Shown here piece after piece: positions 22,801 to 33,216 of a DNA stretch of 64,000 nt (the first letter of the stretch is position 1; every line of letters begins with the position of its first letter). The stretch covers positions 12,005,096 to 12,069,095 of the forward strand of contig OY743170.1 of the NCBI GenBank assembly GCA_963555705.1, written 5' to 3'. Made by a program: the position numbers and the translations under genes. The notes beneath the pieces are model-generated. The model did not search any database. It was given only the letters and a program-made list of their open reading frames with translations, and was not told the origin of the DNA. The DNA comes from Ligustrum vulgare (Eukaryota; Streptophyta; Magnoliopsida; Lamiales; Oleaceae).

Positions 22801-23047
22801 TCATTCAGTGGTTTTTTGATATTGAAGTTTAAGCTCAACTATGGCAGGGATCATGTTAGACTTCAAGAAAAATCTTTGACATATGATATGAAACAAAATA
22901 GTATTGCATTTTACAACTAGAAACATATGCACCAAAAGTATCATTTGAACTTGAATCAGTATCAGCCATTTCGAGCCACAAAGGCTTAGGCGGAGCTTCG
23001 CCATTCTGTTTCACTCTTGGCGTTGGTTGCTCCTCAAGAACAAACAA
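22801..23047 (-). other. Exon-like minus-strand frame, unrecognised
   Basis: Reads FVLEEQPTPRVKQNGEAPPK and then PLWLEMADTDSSSNDTFGAY. Composition and amino-acid mix look like a genuine coding exon rather than AT-rich noise. I cannot name the family, and no neighbouring exon is visible. Confidence 0.3.
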
Positions 23048-23099
23048 ATTAGGATTATGAGATACCTAAAAGGTAAAGCTAAGAAATGATGAGAGGGCT

Positions 23100-23550
23100 T
23101 AAGAGTTCTAATGTCATCATGAGACTACATTAACTCCCAAGTAACGCAGCAAGAAGTATAAAAATTGAACGTTAATCAATTCTAGAAAAATCAAGAACTC
23201 AAAACTTGGAAAATCTTCAATGCAAATTAAACTGTATTTTATATTCAAATTTTGTATTAAAACGAATTACAAATGCACCTTTTATAGGTGGAGAATCCAA
23301 GAGTCCTAATTAGAATCAAAATATAAATCTAAATATGAAAAGGAAAGAAAATAAAACTAGGAAAATTATTAAAACTAGGAAACTATTTCTAGATAAACTT
23401 AAAAGCTAAAATTGAGGCCGGATCCAACGGTAAAATCAAAAGTTATGCCAGTTTCAAGATTGGTCGATGGAATATGTTCTACATCACCAAGCATCTATCA
23501 TATAGTTTTTGTCTAACACTCTTTATTCTTCCATCCATTATTTCCATATC
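23100..23550. mobile_element. Old LTR-like relic at the Copia insertion site
   Basis: Words such as CAAGAACTCAAAACTTGG, ACCTTTTATAGGTGGAG and GTCCTAATTAGAATC resemble the leader/LTR part of decayed plant LTR elements. The same type of DNA continues after 34,710. The Copia element therefore probably inserted into an older element. No termini found. Confidence 0.3.
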
Positions 23551-23555
23551 CTCTT

Positions 23556-25069
23556 TGTTAGCCCAAGATAAACTAACCAAGAGGGGGGGGGGGGGGTGAA
23601 TTGGTTTATAAAACTTTTTCGATAAATAATCTTATACTTAAAAATCAATGGGTACAAGTATGAGCACTTAGTGTTCCTGGTAACTTAACTATCAATGTAG
23701 CGTGCTATAAATGTGTAAACTTAATTGATAAAACAAGTATAGCACTTAGATATAGTATTGCACAATATAAATTGATAGAATAGAGTAAGTGCAATGTAAG
23801 TAAGTAAGTAAGAGGGATAAGAGAATGCAAACACGATTTAGGGAGGTTCAATCAACCAACGTGATCTACGTCCTCCGTTACCTAGCTCTCCATCACGAGC
23901 AAGGTCAAATCCACTATATTGATAACTTACAACAAGGAGTATCGAATCCTTAGGTGACTTTACAACAAGGAGCACCTATCCTTTACAATCGAGTTTTCAT
24001 AAGGATCTCGAAACCATAAGCAAAATACAAACGAGAATTTTACAATTGAATAAACTCTCTTAACAAATGATATGATCAAGTCAAGTATCTTGAGAGTTTT
24101 AGGATATCACTTCAATAGATAGCAAATATTTAAAGCTCAAGTGTTTATGAAAACTTTGAAAAATGATATGAGATAGTTTTGCTTGAATCAAAGTTTTTCA
24201 ACCAATGATCTCTCTTTCCAAATAATACTTAGTTAAGTATGAAGAGAGATTTACACTTCAATAAGTGTTTGGTGATGATGAACTCAATCAATGATCAATA
24301 ATGAAGTAAGAGTATTGAGTTTTCTACAAAATAGAATTCTTGATAAAGATATGAAAAATTTTGATCAATCAAGAAATTCTTTGCAATAAATGAAATAGAT
24401 TGTAAAATAAAGTAAGATCAATGATTTTCTTAATAATTTTCTCTCTTAAATGCTCTTGTAAGTTGGTAGAAATGAATGGAAGAGAAGTGGATATTTATAA
24501 ATCAAGAAATTGAGCTGCAGGATGTTTCGGTCGACCATTTCTACACTTTCGGTCGACCGAAAGTTCAAAACTAGCCGTTATACTATTTGAGTTGTTAGAC
24601 TTTTGGTTGAGCAAACATTTTCGGTTGATCATACTTTCGGTCGATCAAGTGTGTTTCGATCGATTGAAATAGGAAATTTTGGAATTTTTATTTTTATATT
24701 AAAATGTTTATTTTTCCAAAATTTATTTCATGTTATAATTTGAAAAATCATTTTTATGCCAATAATGATTTCTAGAAATAATTTTGAGCTTTATGGACTT
24801 GCTAAAAATTGATGAGTCGATACCTTTACAAATGAGTTGAAATTTTTCAACATAAATCTTCTAAAGCTTTAATTTTCGGTCTTCGACGATCTTGTTTACT
24901 TCAAATCTCTTTTATGATTGCTTTGTACTTCAATGGATGACGATTTTGATCTCGGAGTATCCAAATGACACATTTATGATAAAACTCAAGAATTGAAACC
25001 ATTAGTAATACATGAGATCTTGTTTGTTATAATCAAAACAATACATACGTGAATAGTCATAGGTCAACA
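23556..25069 (-). repeat. 3' LTR of the Sirevirus-type element (left copy)
   Basis: 1,514 bp. It begins on the plus strand TGTTAGCCCAAG and ends TAGGTCAACA. A G-run of 14 at 23,583-23,596 corresponds to only 5 G in the right LTR. A cluster of TTTCGGTCGACC-type palindromes lies at 24,525-24,680. Confidence 0.93.
24525..24680. promoter_or_regulatory. Palindrome cluster TTTCGGTCGACCGAAA in the left LTR
   Basis: Contains one full CTTTCGGTCGACCGAAAG and several half or mutated copies (TTTCGGTCGACC, TTTCGGTCGATC, TTTCGATCGATTGAAA). Sireviruses are known for palindromes in the upstream part of their LTRs, thought to act in transcription. The right LTR carries the corresponding cluster at 34,167-34,310, about one unit shorter. 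Confidence 0.75.
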
Positions 25070-25260
25070 ATTTCCCTCTTTTTGATTATGACAAACAATG
25101 TGATTAGTAATTCGTAATAAAAATGATGAAATATATATGTGAGTAAATATTCCTCCTTTCTTTTGCAATGTATTCCCCTTTCTATCATAATATAGCAATA
25201 TAAAACAAATTAAATCTAAACAAATACCTCTTCCCCCTTTTGGCATAAGCAAAAAGTGTC
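25070..25260 (-). promoter_or_regulatory. Multiple polypurine-like tracts
   Basis: On the minus strand AATCAAAAAGAGGGAAAT directly abuts the 3' LTR. Further purine tracts occur at about 25,150-25,195 (AGAAAGGGGAA, AAGAAAGGAGG) and 25,228-25,245 (CCAAAAGGGGGAAGAGG). The last is preceded by GCTTATG, a typical Sirevirus setting. The abutting tract is the likely plus-strand primer. Confidence 0.7.
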
Positions 25261-25898
25261 AAGTAGCCTTAATACATACGTGAATAGTCATGGAAGCACA
25301 AATGAGAAATCATAAGGTAGAAACCACAAAAGTAATCAATTTTCCCTTTAATAGAATACCTATAGCATGAAGTGAGGGTAAAAACGCATAGAAGTTCATG
25401 TAATGACAGTTTGCATGTTCCAAAAAAAATTTGACATGGAATCCCCGTATTTTGTACAAACCAATAAGAATAGAATCTTATCATATAGAAATCACTTATA
25501 CTGAAACATCATTGCAACTCAATGCAAGAATCATAGCAAAATAGATCATGGCAACCATAATATGCAAAAGAAAATAGGCAAAAAGAGTATTAACATAAGG
25601 AAAATGTCATAGTTTTAAAAACATGATTACATAGTTGAAAACAAAATGTTTTTGAAAAAGTCACTACGAAAGATATAAATATAAAGATAGGATCTTCAAT
25701 CGGCCGCCGGTGGTGGAGGTGGATTAGGCGGGTAGATGGAGTAGAAATGAGCGAAGAAAGCCTCTTGAGATGTGTGCATATGTTGAAGTTGTTGTGTCCG
25801 CCTTCAACCGAAGTGGTGAGAGAATCGATACGCCCATTTAGAATGTTGAATTGATCTTCAGAGATGGATCGATGGGGAGGTGCTGCAACTTGCGATGT

Positions 25899-26921
25899 TC
25901 AAGTCCGTGGCCTTGGTTGAGGCTGTTCATCCCCACCACCTTGTTCATCACCTTCACCGGCACCCCCTTGGTCACCCTCACCCACAGCCGCTCCTTCACC
26001 AATCTCCAATTCTTCTTCAGCTTCCTCTTCGGTAAATGGCCAAGTCGTAGGCCCCGATGCATCATCGAAACCTTGAGTATTGCACACACATTGCCCGTCA
26101 CCCTTGACAATTTTCATTCGTTTGAGAGTGTTGATGTTGATAATATCGGTGTGTTTTGGTTTAAGAATGGGCTCATTGTCTAGAGGTACATTGAAGTGAT
26201 TGAAAATTTTTGTGAATATCATGTCGTAGGGTAGCCCTAGAACTCGAGGAGAGGTATGAACGTGATGAAGATGTTGGATGAAGATGTATGGAAAATCAAG
26301 TTTACGACTGACAAGGAGAGAATCAAGAATGAATAGGTCGAGATGATTTACTTCATCAAAATGACCACTACGGGGTACAATTATGTGAGCAATTGCACGA
26401 TGAAGGACCTCGCATGGGATAGTCAAATGGTTGAGGTTCAAGGTCATAGTGGTAGTGAGGGGTCGGGCAGTGACACGACTACAAGCCTCAAGTTCATTGT
26501 ATCCCTCGAACCTTACAGGATAATGAGTGACATATGCATAATTTTTACAACGTTGCAATCCTAGGAGGTTTCTAATGAGGGATCGTTGGATAGCGACTAG
26601 TGTTCCCCTAACCAAACTAGTAACTTCATTCGGTTAAAAAGTAGTGTTTCGAAAAAATTCCCGAATTAATTTTGGGTAGGAGTTTTCAGAAATAGACATA
26701 ACTTTTTTCCATCCTATATCTTCAAAATAACGCTCAATTTGAAACGAAGGGGCTTGAAGGTAAAAATCGAAGAAATCGATAGACTTACCTGTGAGAATTG
26801 GATGATCAGAGAAGCGGTCGGGCAAGGGTGTACGTTCCTCAACGTTCGATGAGCTTGCTTCGCCTTTCTTCGATTTATTCTTTGGAGGCATTGTGAATTG
26901 TCGAGATTTTGAAGGAAACAA
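25899..26921 (-). pseudogene. Sirevirus extra ORF (env-like / plant transposon protein), one stop
   Basis: Located after RNase H and before the 3' LTR. The first part (26,921-26,637) starts with basic and serine-rich sequence (PPKNKSKKGEASSSN) and contains IERYFEDIGWKKVMSISENS and IREFFRN, which resembles the 'putative plant transposon protein' domain of similar ORFs. A single in-frame TAA at 26,634-26,636 interrupts it. The same frame then runs to 25,899 and ends in an acidic, Gly/Glu-rich tail. About 340 codons are otherwise intact. In Sireviruses such ORFs were called env-like, but their role is unproven; no clear membrane segment is seen here. Confidence 0.7.
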
Positions 26922-27259
26922 TAGAACGTTAGGTAAAAATGGTCGAAGATGATAGAAAATGAGTAGAAATCAAGATTCTAAGGATAGAATGGTGAGTTTG
27001 ATGGAGTGAAATCGATTCAAAAGGGGAAAATTTTGAAATTTTCGTGATTTGCCCCAAAGTGTAGGGTTTTGAGGATTTTTTGAAGGAAAAAATCAAGTAT
27101 TTGAGAGAGAATGATGGGGAACAAGGATTTGTGGATGGTTTGAAGTAATTTGATCAAATAAGATAGATTAGGGAGAGAATAGGGAGAGGGATTTCGAAGT
27201 TAGGGTTTATGGAATGAATTTTTGGGATGAATTTCATGTTTTAAAAAACTGAATCCGCG

Positions 27260-27470
27260 CATCTTTCGGTCGACCTAAAGTTTTTGTTGGTTGACCGAAA
27301 CTCTGCAGGTTTCAAACCAGGTAGCTGCAGGAGGGTTCAATCGTGTAATGGTCGATTGAAAAGTTACTTTCGGTCGTACAATAGGTCGACCGAATCATGT
27401 TTTGGTTGAACAATTTGTTTAACCGAAAGTCAGCTTTCGGACGACCGAAATTTTTCGGTCGGCCGAAATT
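27260..27470. promoter_or_regulatory. Internal copy of the GGTCGACC palindrome cluster
   Basis: Between RNase H and the extra ORF lie CTTTCGGTCGACC, GGTTGACCGAAAC, TAGGTCGACCGAA and TCGGACGACCGAAATTTTTCGG. This is the same word as in the LTRs, in more decayed form. It may be a promoter-like segment for the extra ORF or LTR sequence copied into the interior. Confidence 0.6.
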
Positions 27471-27525
27471 CTCAAAAATCAAATTTTTGCAAATATTACA
27501 ATTAAAACACATATATATTGTAAAT

Positions 27526-28887
27526 TTAGCCACAAATATCATTTTCATCAATAATACCCAATCCTCTTCGTATATATGAAAATCTATCATGAGCTAGAGG
27601 TTTAGTAAAAATATCGGCCAATTGTTTTTCAGTACTAACAAATTCCAAGTAGATGTCACCTTTTTGCACATGATCTCTAAGAAAATGATGTCGAATTTCA
27701 ATATGCTTAGTGCGAGAGTGCAAGATGGGATTTTTTGACAAATTTATAGCACTAGTGTTATCACACATAATAGAAGCATTTTCAAAACTCAAGTGATAAT
27801 CACTAAGAGTTTGTTTCATCCATAAAACTTGGGCACAACAACTAGCGGTCGAGATATATTCGGCCTCGGCGGTAGATAGGGCAACGGAATTTTGTTTCTT
27901 TCTAAACCATGACACAAGTGCAAAGCCTAGAAAGTGACAAGTTCCACTTATGCTTTTTCTATCAATTGTGCATCCGGCCCAATCGGCATCTGAATAATTT
28001 ATAAGATCAATATGAGTGCCTTTTGGATACCAAAGTCCCAAAGTTCTAGTGCCGCATAAATGTCTAAAAATACGTTTTAAGGCACTTAGATGAGATTCTT
28101 TAGGATTGGATTGAAATCTAGCACATAAGCACGCACTAAACATAATATCGGGTCTACTAGCGGTTAAGTAAAGAAGGGATCCAATCATACCTCGATATTT
28201 TGTAATGTCAATGGAAGTGCCTTGCTCATCTTTGTCCAATTTGATTGAAGTACTCATTGGTGTATTCATTGGCTTCAAGTTTTCCATCTCAAACTTTTTG
28301 AGCATGTCCACAATGTACTTGGTTTGACTAATGAATATTCCTTCACAAGTTTGTTTGATTTGAAGCCCGAGGAAGAATTTTAACTCTCTCATCATGCTCA
28401 TTTCAAATTCATTTCTCATACATTTTGAAAATTCTTCACAAAGAGACACATTAGTTGCACCAAAAATAATATCATCAACATAAATTTGTACAACAATCAT
28501 GTCTTCCTTTTTGGTTTTGATAAAAAGTGTAGTATCCGCATTTCCCATTTGAAAGTAATTTGAAATAAGAAATTTACTCAATCTTTCATACCAAGCTCTA
28601 GGAACTTGTTTTAAACCATATAGAGCATTTCTTAGTTTAAAAACATTATCCAGGAATTTATGATTTTTGAAACCGGGTGGTTGTTCAACATAGACTTCTT
28701 CTTGAATAAAATCATTTAAAAATGCACTTTTGACATCCATTTGATAAATAGTAAAACCTTTATGACAAGTAAAGGCAAGAAGCATACGAATGGATTCTAG
28801 TCTAGCAACCGGTGCAAAAGTTTCTTCAAAGTCAATGCTTTCTTCTTGATTGTAACCCTGGGTCACTAATCTAGCTTTGTTATGCAC
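27526..28887 (-). pseudogene. Copia pol, reverse transcriptase and RNase H segment
   Basis: 453 open codons. They include [30 protein letters not shown] and the polymerase active site IYVDD near residue 140. The RNase H region then has [17 protein letters not shown] and CDNTSAI. The frame ends normally at 27,526. At the upstream end it is separated from integrase by a small deletion/frameshift and a stop near 28,965, so the apparent start is not a true start codon. In life this makes cDNA from element RNA and removes the RNA strand. Confidence 0.93.
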
Positions 28888-28964
28888 AATTATACCGTTT
28901 TCATCCTTTTTGTTTCGAAAAACCCATTTTGTACCAATAGATCATTTGGTCTATCAACTAAATC

Positions 28965-30260
28965 TCAAACGTGATTTCTTTCAAATTGATTTAGTTCTTC
29001 TTGCATTGCAAGAATCCAAAACTCATCAAACTCGGCTTCTTTGAAATTCTTTGGTTCAATTTGAGAAATAAAGGCACAAGTATTTAAGAATCCTTTAGTA
29101 GAGTTTCTAGTACTTACCTCTTTCGAAGGATCACCAATTATGAGCTCTTTTGGGTGAGATGAAGCAAATCTCCATTCGATAGGAAGTGTTAGATCACTTG
29201 AGTTTTTGGAAGATGTTCCTTCTTCTTGTTGAGGAGTTGGTTCTTCCAAGTATTTTTCTTCATTGTCTTTGGATATTTCATTGCTTTGATCTTGAATATT
29301 CATTTCCTCAAAAGGAATTTCCAAACCTACATCAACACCTTTCTCTTGATCAAGAGAATTAGTTTCATCAAAAGTAACATGTATGGATTCTTCCACTACT
29401 AAAGTTCTTTTGTTAAAAATTCTATAAGCTTTGCTAGTGGATGAATAACCAAGAAAAATTCCAACATCGGATTTTGAATCAAATTTTTCCAAGTTTTCTT
29501 TTGTGTTAAGAACAAAGCATTTACAACCAAAAACCTTAAAATACCCGATATTGGGAATTCTATTTTTCCAAAGTTCATAAGGAGTTTTAGTTTTCTTTCG
29601 ACTTACTAAAACTCTATTTATAATATAGCAAGCAGTGTTAACGGCTTCGGCCCAAAAATATTTTGGTAAGTTATTTTCATTTAGCATGGTCCTAACCATT
29701 TCTTGCAATGTGCGATTCTTCCTTTCTACTACACCATTTTGTTGAGGAGTTCTAGGAGACGAGAAATTATGTTCATACCCTTTTATCTTGCAAAATTCAT
29801 CAAAAGCCATGTTATTAAATTCTCCACTATGGTCACTTCTTATAGTTGTAATAGAATATCCCTTTTCATTTTGAACCTTTTTGCAAAAATGTTTAAATGC
29901 ATTTAAAGCTTCATTTTTGAAATTTAAAAATAAAACCCAAGTAAATCTTGAGAAATCATCAACAATGACAAAAGCATAGTGTCTACCACTTAGACTTGCG
30001 GTTTTAGATGGTCCAAAAAGATCCATGTGAAGAAGTTGTAATGGTTTTATGGTGGAAGAAAATTGTTTATTTTTGAAAGAACTTTTGGTTTGTTTTCCAA
30101 ATTGACAAGCATCACAAATTTTATCCTTTTCAAATTTCAAACTTGGTAGGCCTTTGACAAAGCAATTTCTGGATATTTTTGAAATAAGGTCCATACTAAC
30201 ATGACCTAATCTTCTATGTCATAACCAAGTGTCATCTTTAAAACTTGACAAACATTTTAA
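28965..30260 (-). pseudogene. Copia pol, integrase segment
   Basis: Contains the zinc-binding CDACQFGKQTKSSF tail, LLHMDLFGP (first catalytic Asp), TIRSDHSGEF (second Asp) and QNGVVERKNRTLQ (catalytic Glu), followed by the KVFGCKCF and GIFLGYSSTSKAYRI conserved blocks. Stops lie at its upstream end (TAA about 30,258-30,260; TGA about 30,219-30,221, where Trp is expected before HRRLGHV) and downstream end (TGA 28,965-28,967, where Trp is expected). The catalytic residues themselves are retained. The enzyme inserts cDNA into host DNA. Confidence 0.92.
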
Positions 30261-30608
30261 TTATTTCTCAAATTCAATGTTGATGATATAAACATCTTTA
30301 CTTCGACTCCCTATGAACAACACCTCTTTTGATGTAGCATCTTTGATAAGACATCTAGAAGAATCAAATTTAATATGATAACCTTTATCACATAATTGAC
30401 TAATACTTATCAAATTATGTTTGAGATTATCTACTAATAAAACATTTTCAATAGAGGGAGAAAGATGATTACCAATATTTCCGATGCCAATAATTTTTCC
30501 TTTGGCATTATCTCCAAAAGTGACATGACCTCCATCTTTTCTTTTGAATTTTGATAAGAGTGATTTATCTCCAGTCATGTGCTTTGAGCAACCACTATCC
30601 AAGAATCA
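30261..30608 (-). pseudogene. Copia pol, protease segment
   Basis: FLDSGCSKHMTGD holds the aspartic protease active site DSG, followed by GHVTFGD, GIGNIG and NVLLVDNLKHNLISISQLCD, all typical of Copia. A TGA at 30,606-30,608 just before FLDSG again replaces an expected Trp. The DSG is at the N-terminal edge. The normal protease-gag junction upstream is disrupted by the solo LTR. Confidence 0.9.
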
Positions 30609-30673
30609 ATTGCTCTTTACTTTTGTTGATACCTACAAAACATGACTTAATTTTTGACTTCTTGGTACCCACA

Positions 30674-31561
30674 TGATATGATCCGGACCAGGCATCGAAG
30701 GGCAAAGTCGAGACATCGGCAATATGACAGCGATCTACGTGCAAAACGGAGCAAGTTTCATGTTGGAGTCGAGTCGAAAAGGCGAAAGGAACAAGCCGAG
30801 ACGAGTGATCGAAGTTATTTGGGCAGAATGATCATTACAGCCGTAACGAAGATCTGTCACGGCCGTAAAAGTTATTATCACGGCCGTAACTCCACCTCGG
30901 GTTCAGATGAAGAATTGAAGAATTCCATATTTACGGCCGTAAGTCTTAAGCAGAAAGCCTTTTACGGCCGTAAAAGTGTTTATCACGGCCGTAATTGAGG
31001 TTTTCCGGATTTTAGGGGATTTTTAATTATTTTCCGTTTTTTTATTAATTGTTTGCCTATTTTAGTATTCTAGTTTAATTAGAATTCTATTTTTAGTAAA
31101 TTAACGACTAGGTTATTTTTCTTATTTATATTCTTTTCCATTCATTGTAAATAACAGAAGTTTGATTTTGGGATTAATAAAGTTGAGAGAGTTTTCTCCA
31201 ATTAAAAGGTTGAGGAGTCCCTTTTGTGTTCTTCGAGAACAAATCCAACTTATCAAATATTGTGAATTATTTGTGGCGTTGAACTTATCAAATATTCGCG
31301 AGAATATTTGTGGCGTTTCCAATTTAGAATCTTATCAAGGAAATTGACAAGTCCTTGTGGTGTTTCGAAAATCTTGGATCTCGATTCCGCATCGTCAATT
31401 AATTGCGCCGTGAATCTTGGGTCAAGGTCCTATCGTCAATTTTATCTTTCCAGTATTTTAATTCTTGTTATTTTCGTGTCAGATCTGATTTAGATCTTTC
31501 CTAGGTTTTAATTATCGTTATTCCGCGTGTTCGACGAGATTCCCCGACTGGGATCTCATCA
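30674..31561 (+). mobile_element. Solo LTR nested in the Copia element
   Basis: 888 bp, TGATATGATCC...GGGATCTCATCA, with perfect TSD CCACA (30,669-30,673 and 31,562-31,566). It splits the Copia gag-pol frame: GPKIMW on one side and VP on the other rejoin when it is removed. A polyadenylation-like AATAAA lies near 31,181, which suggests the plus orientation. It has no internal domain, so it probably arose by recombination between two LTRs of a full element. Family unassigned. It is younger than its Copia host. Confidence 0.92.
30829..30997. promoter_or_regulatory. ACGGCCGTAA palindrome cluster in the solo LTR
   Basis: Six copies of (T/C)A(C)(G/A)GCCGTAA within 170 bp, including two full TTTACGGCCGTAA and three TCACGGCCGTAA. 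The 12-bp core TTACGGCCGTAA is a perfect palindrome. They lie in the upstream part of the LTR, where promoter/enhancer elements would be. Confidence 0.8.
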
Positions 31562-31566
31562 CCACA

Positions 31567-33164
31567 TAATTTTGGGTCCTTGATAGTTAGTTCCTTGAAC
31601 CCTCTTATGCCTTTCTTCAAAGTGTAGTTTCTTTTTCACTAAACAATTAAAAGCTACATGTCCACTTCTATTACAAAAGCTACAAGTAGTTGATATTTTG
31701 ACAAAAGTGTTTTCATGAAGGAAATAAGAAGTAGGAGTTTTAACAAAAGTATGTTTGGTAGATTTTTGTTTCAAAAATAGTTTGTATCTAATTCCTCCTT
31801 TATCAAAAATATATTGTTTTTTATCAAGCATTAGTTCAAAATTTTTCCTCCCTTGAGTGAATTTGTGAACAATGAATGTTAAATCTAAATTTTTTTCTTT
31901 TAGGGAGAGGTTTTCTACCATCAAAGCATTTTGATCAAGATACTTCTTTTCAATATCCTTTTGTATTTCAAAATTCTTTTCGACTTCATTTTTCAACAAA
32001 ATGTATTGTTTTTTAAGAGTGGAATGTTTAAGAACAAGTTTTTCAAAAACTTCAATCATTTCTTCATATAAGGTAGATAATTCATCATAGGAGGGAATGT
32101 CATTAGTATTTACCTCATCTTCAATGGCCATGAAGCACATGTTTGCAACTTCATCTTGCCTTTCACTTTCATCTTGCTCATCATCACTTCATTCCAAGTA
32201 GCTTGTAGAGCTTTCTTTTTGAGGAATTTTCTCTTGTTGGGACATTTGGTTCTTTTGTGACCGGGCTTGTCACAATCATAGCAAATAATCTTTTTCTCTT
32301 CACCTTTGTCTTCTTTCTTCTGAAATCTACGGATGTTGAGAAAGGCTTTCCAATTCTTGACTAGGAGAACAAGATCATCGAGTTCCTCATCACTCTTGTT
32401 AGAGTTTGAGGCTTCTTCATCATTTGATGACTTTAAGGCAATTTGTCTCCTAGGAGGATCCTGCATTTCTTCCTCTTTTGCTTTTCTAGACTTTTCTTTT
32501 GTCTCGGCATGATTTAGCTCATATGTCATCAATGTTCCATAAAGCTCTTCCAAGGGATATGTGTTGACATCTTGGGTGTTTTCTATCAACATTCTCAATG
32601 AGCTCCAATCTTTCGAGAGTGACCTAAGCATTTTTCTAACAAGTTCACCATTAGAAATTTTTTGATCAAAGCCCTTAAGACCATTAACAATATCGGTAAA
32701 TCTAATAATCATGCTAGCAATGAGTTCATCTTGTTTCATGAAGAAATTTTCAAATTTTTTATACAAAAGATTTATTTTTGTTTCTTTAACTTTATTTGTG
32801 CCCATGTGTGTGACTTCTATAAAGCATGCCAAATATCGTGTGCGGAATCTCATGTGCTAATACGATTAAATTCATTAATACTAAGTGCACAATAGAGAAT
32901 ATTTTTGGCTCTAGCATTTAAAGACAATGTTCTTTTATCATCCTCATCATATTCTTCCTTAGGTTTTGAAATAGTTATATCCGGTTTTCCATCAACCTTA
33001 ATAACCTTAGTAAGCTCATGAGGATCGGATTCAATGACATCCAAAATATTATAATCAATGGATTGAATAAAAATCATCATTCTACTTTTCCAATAATTAT
33101 AATTAGTACCATCAAACAATGGGGGACGATTAGTAGAATGACATTCAATATTTTGGTTAGCCAT
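31567..33164 (-). pseudogene. Copia gag with two zinc knuckles, broken
   Basis: Begins at 33,164 (MANQNIECHSTNRPPLFDGT, NYNYWKSRM), the usual Copia gag start. A TGA near 32,850 and a nearby frameshift break the frame; it resumes with HMGTNKVKETKINLL...FENFFMKQDE. A first CCHC knuckle CYDCDKPGHKRTKC follows. After another frameshift near 32,130 comes a coiled-coil-like Glu/Lys-rich segment and a second knuckle CSFCNRSGHVAFNC, then GPKIMW where the solo LTR inserted. The long coiled coil plus two knuckles fits Sirevirus gag. It would form the RNA-packaging particle. Confidence 0.88.
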
Positions 33165-33202
33165 AACTCTAGATAGTAAAATCTAAAAGAAAGAGTTCCT
33201 AA

Positions 33203-33214
33203 GCTCTGATACTA
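33203..33214 (-). promoter_or_regulatory. tRNA-iMet primer-binding site
   Basis: The minus strand reads TAGTATCAGAGC next to the LTR end. It differs by one base from TGGTATCAGAGC, the complement of initiator tRNA-Met used by most Copia elements. Confidence 0.88.
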
Positions 33215-33216
33215 AT

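Noticed and set aside
29703..29906. Plus-strand frame inside the integrase region
   Set aside because: Antisense shadow of the Copia integrase.
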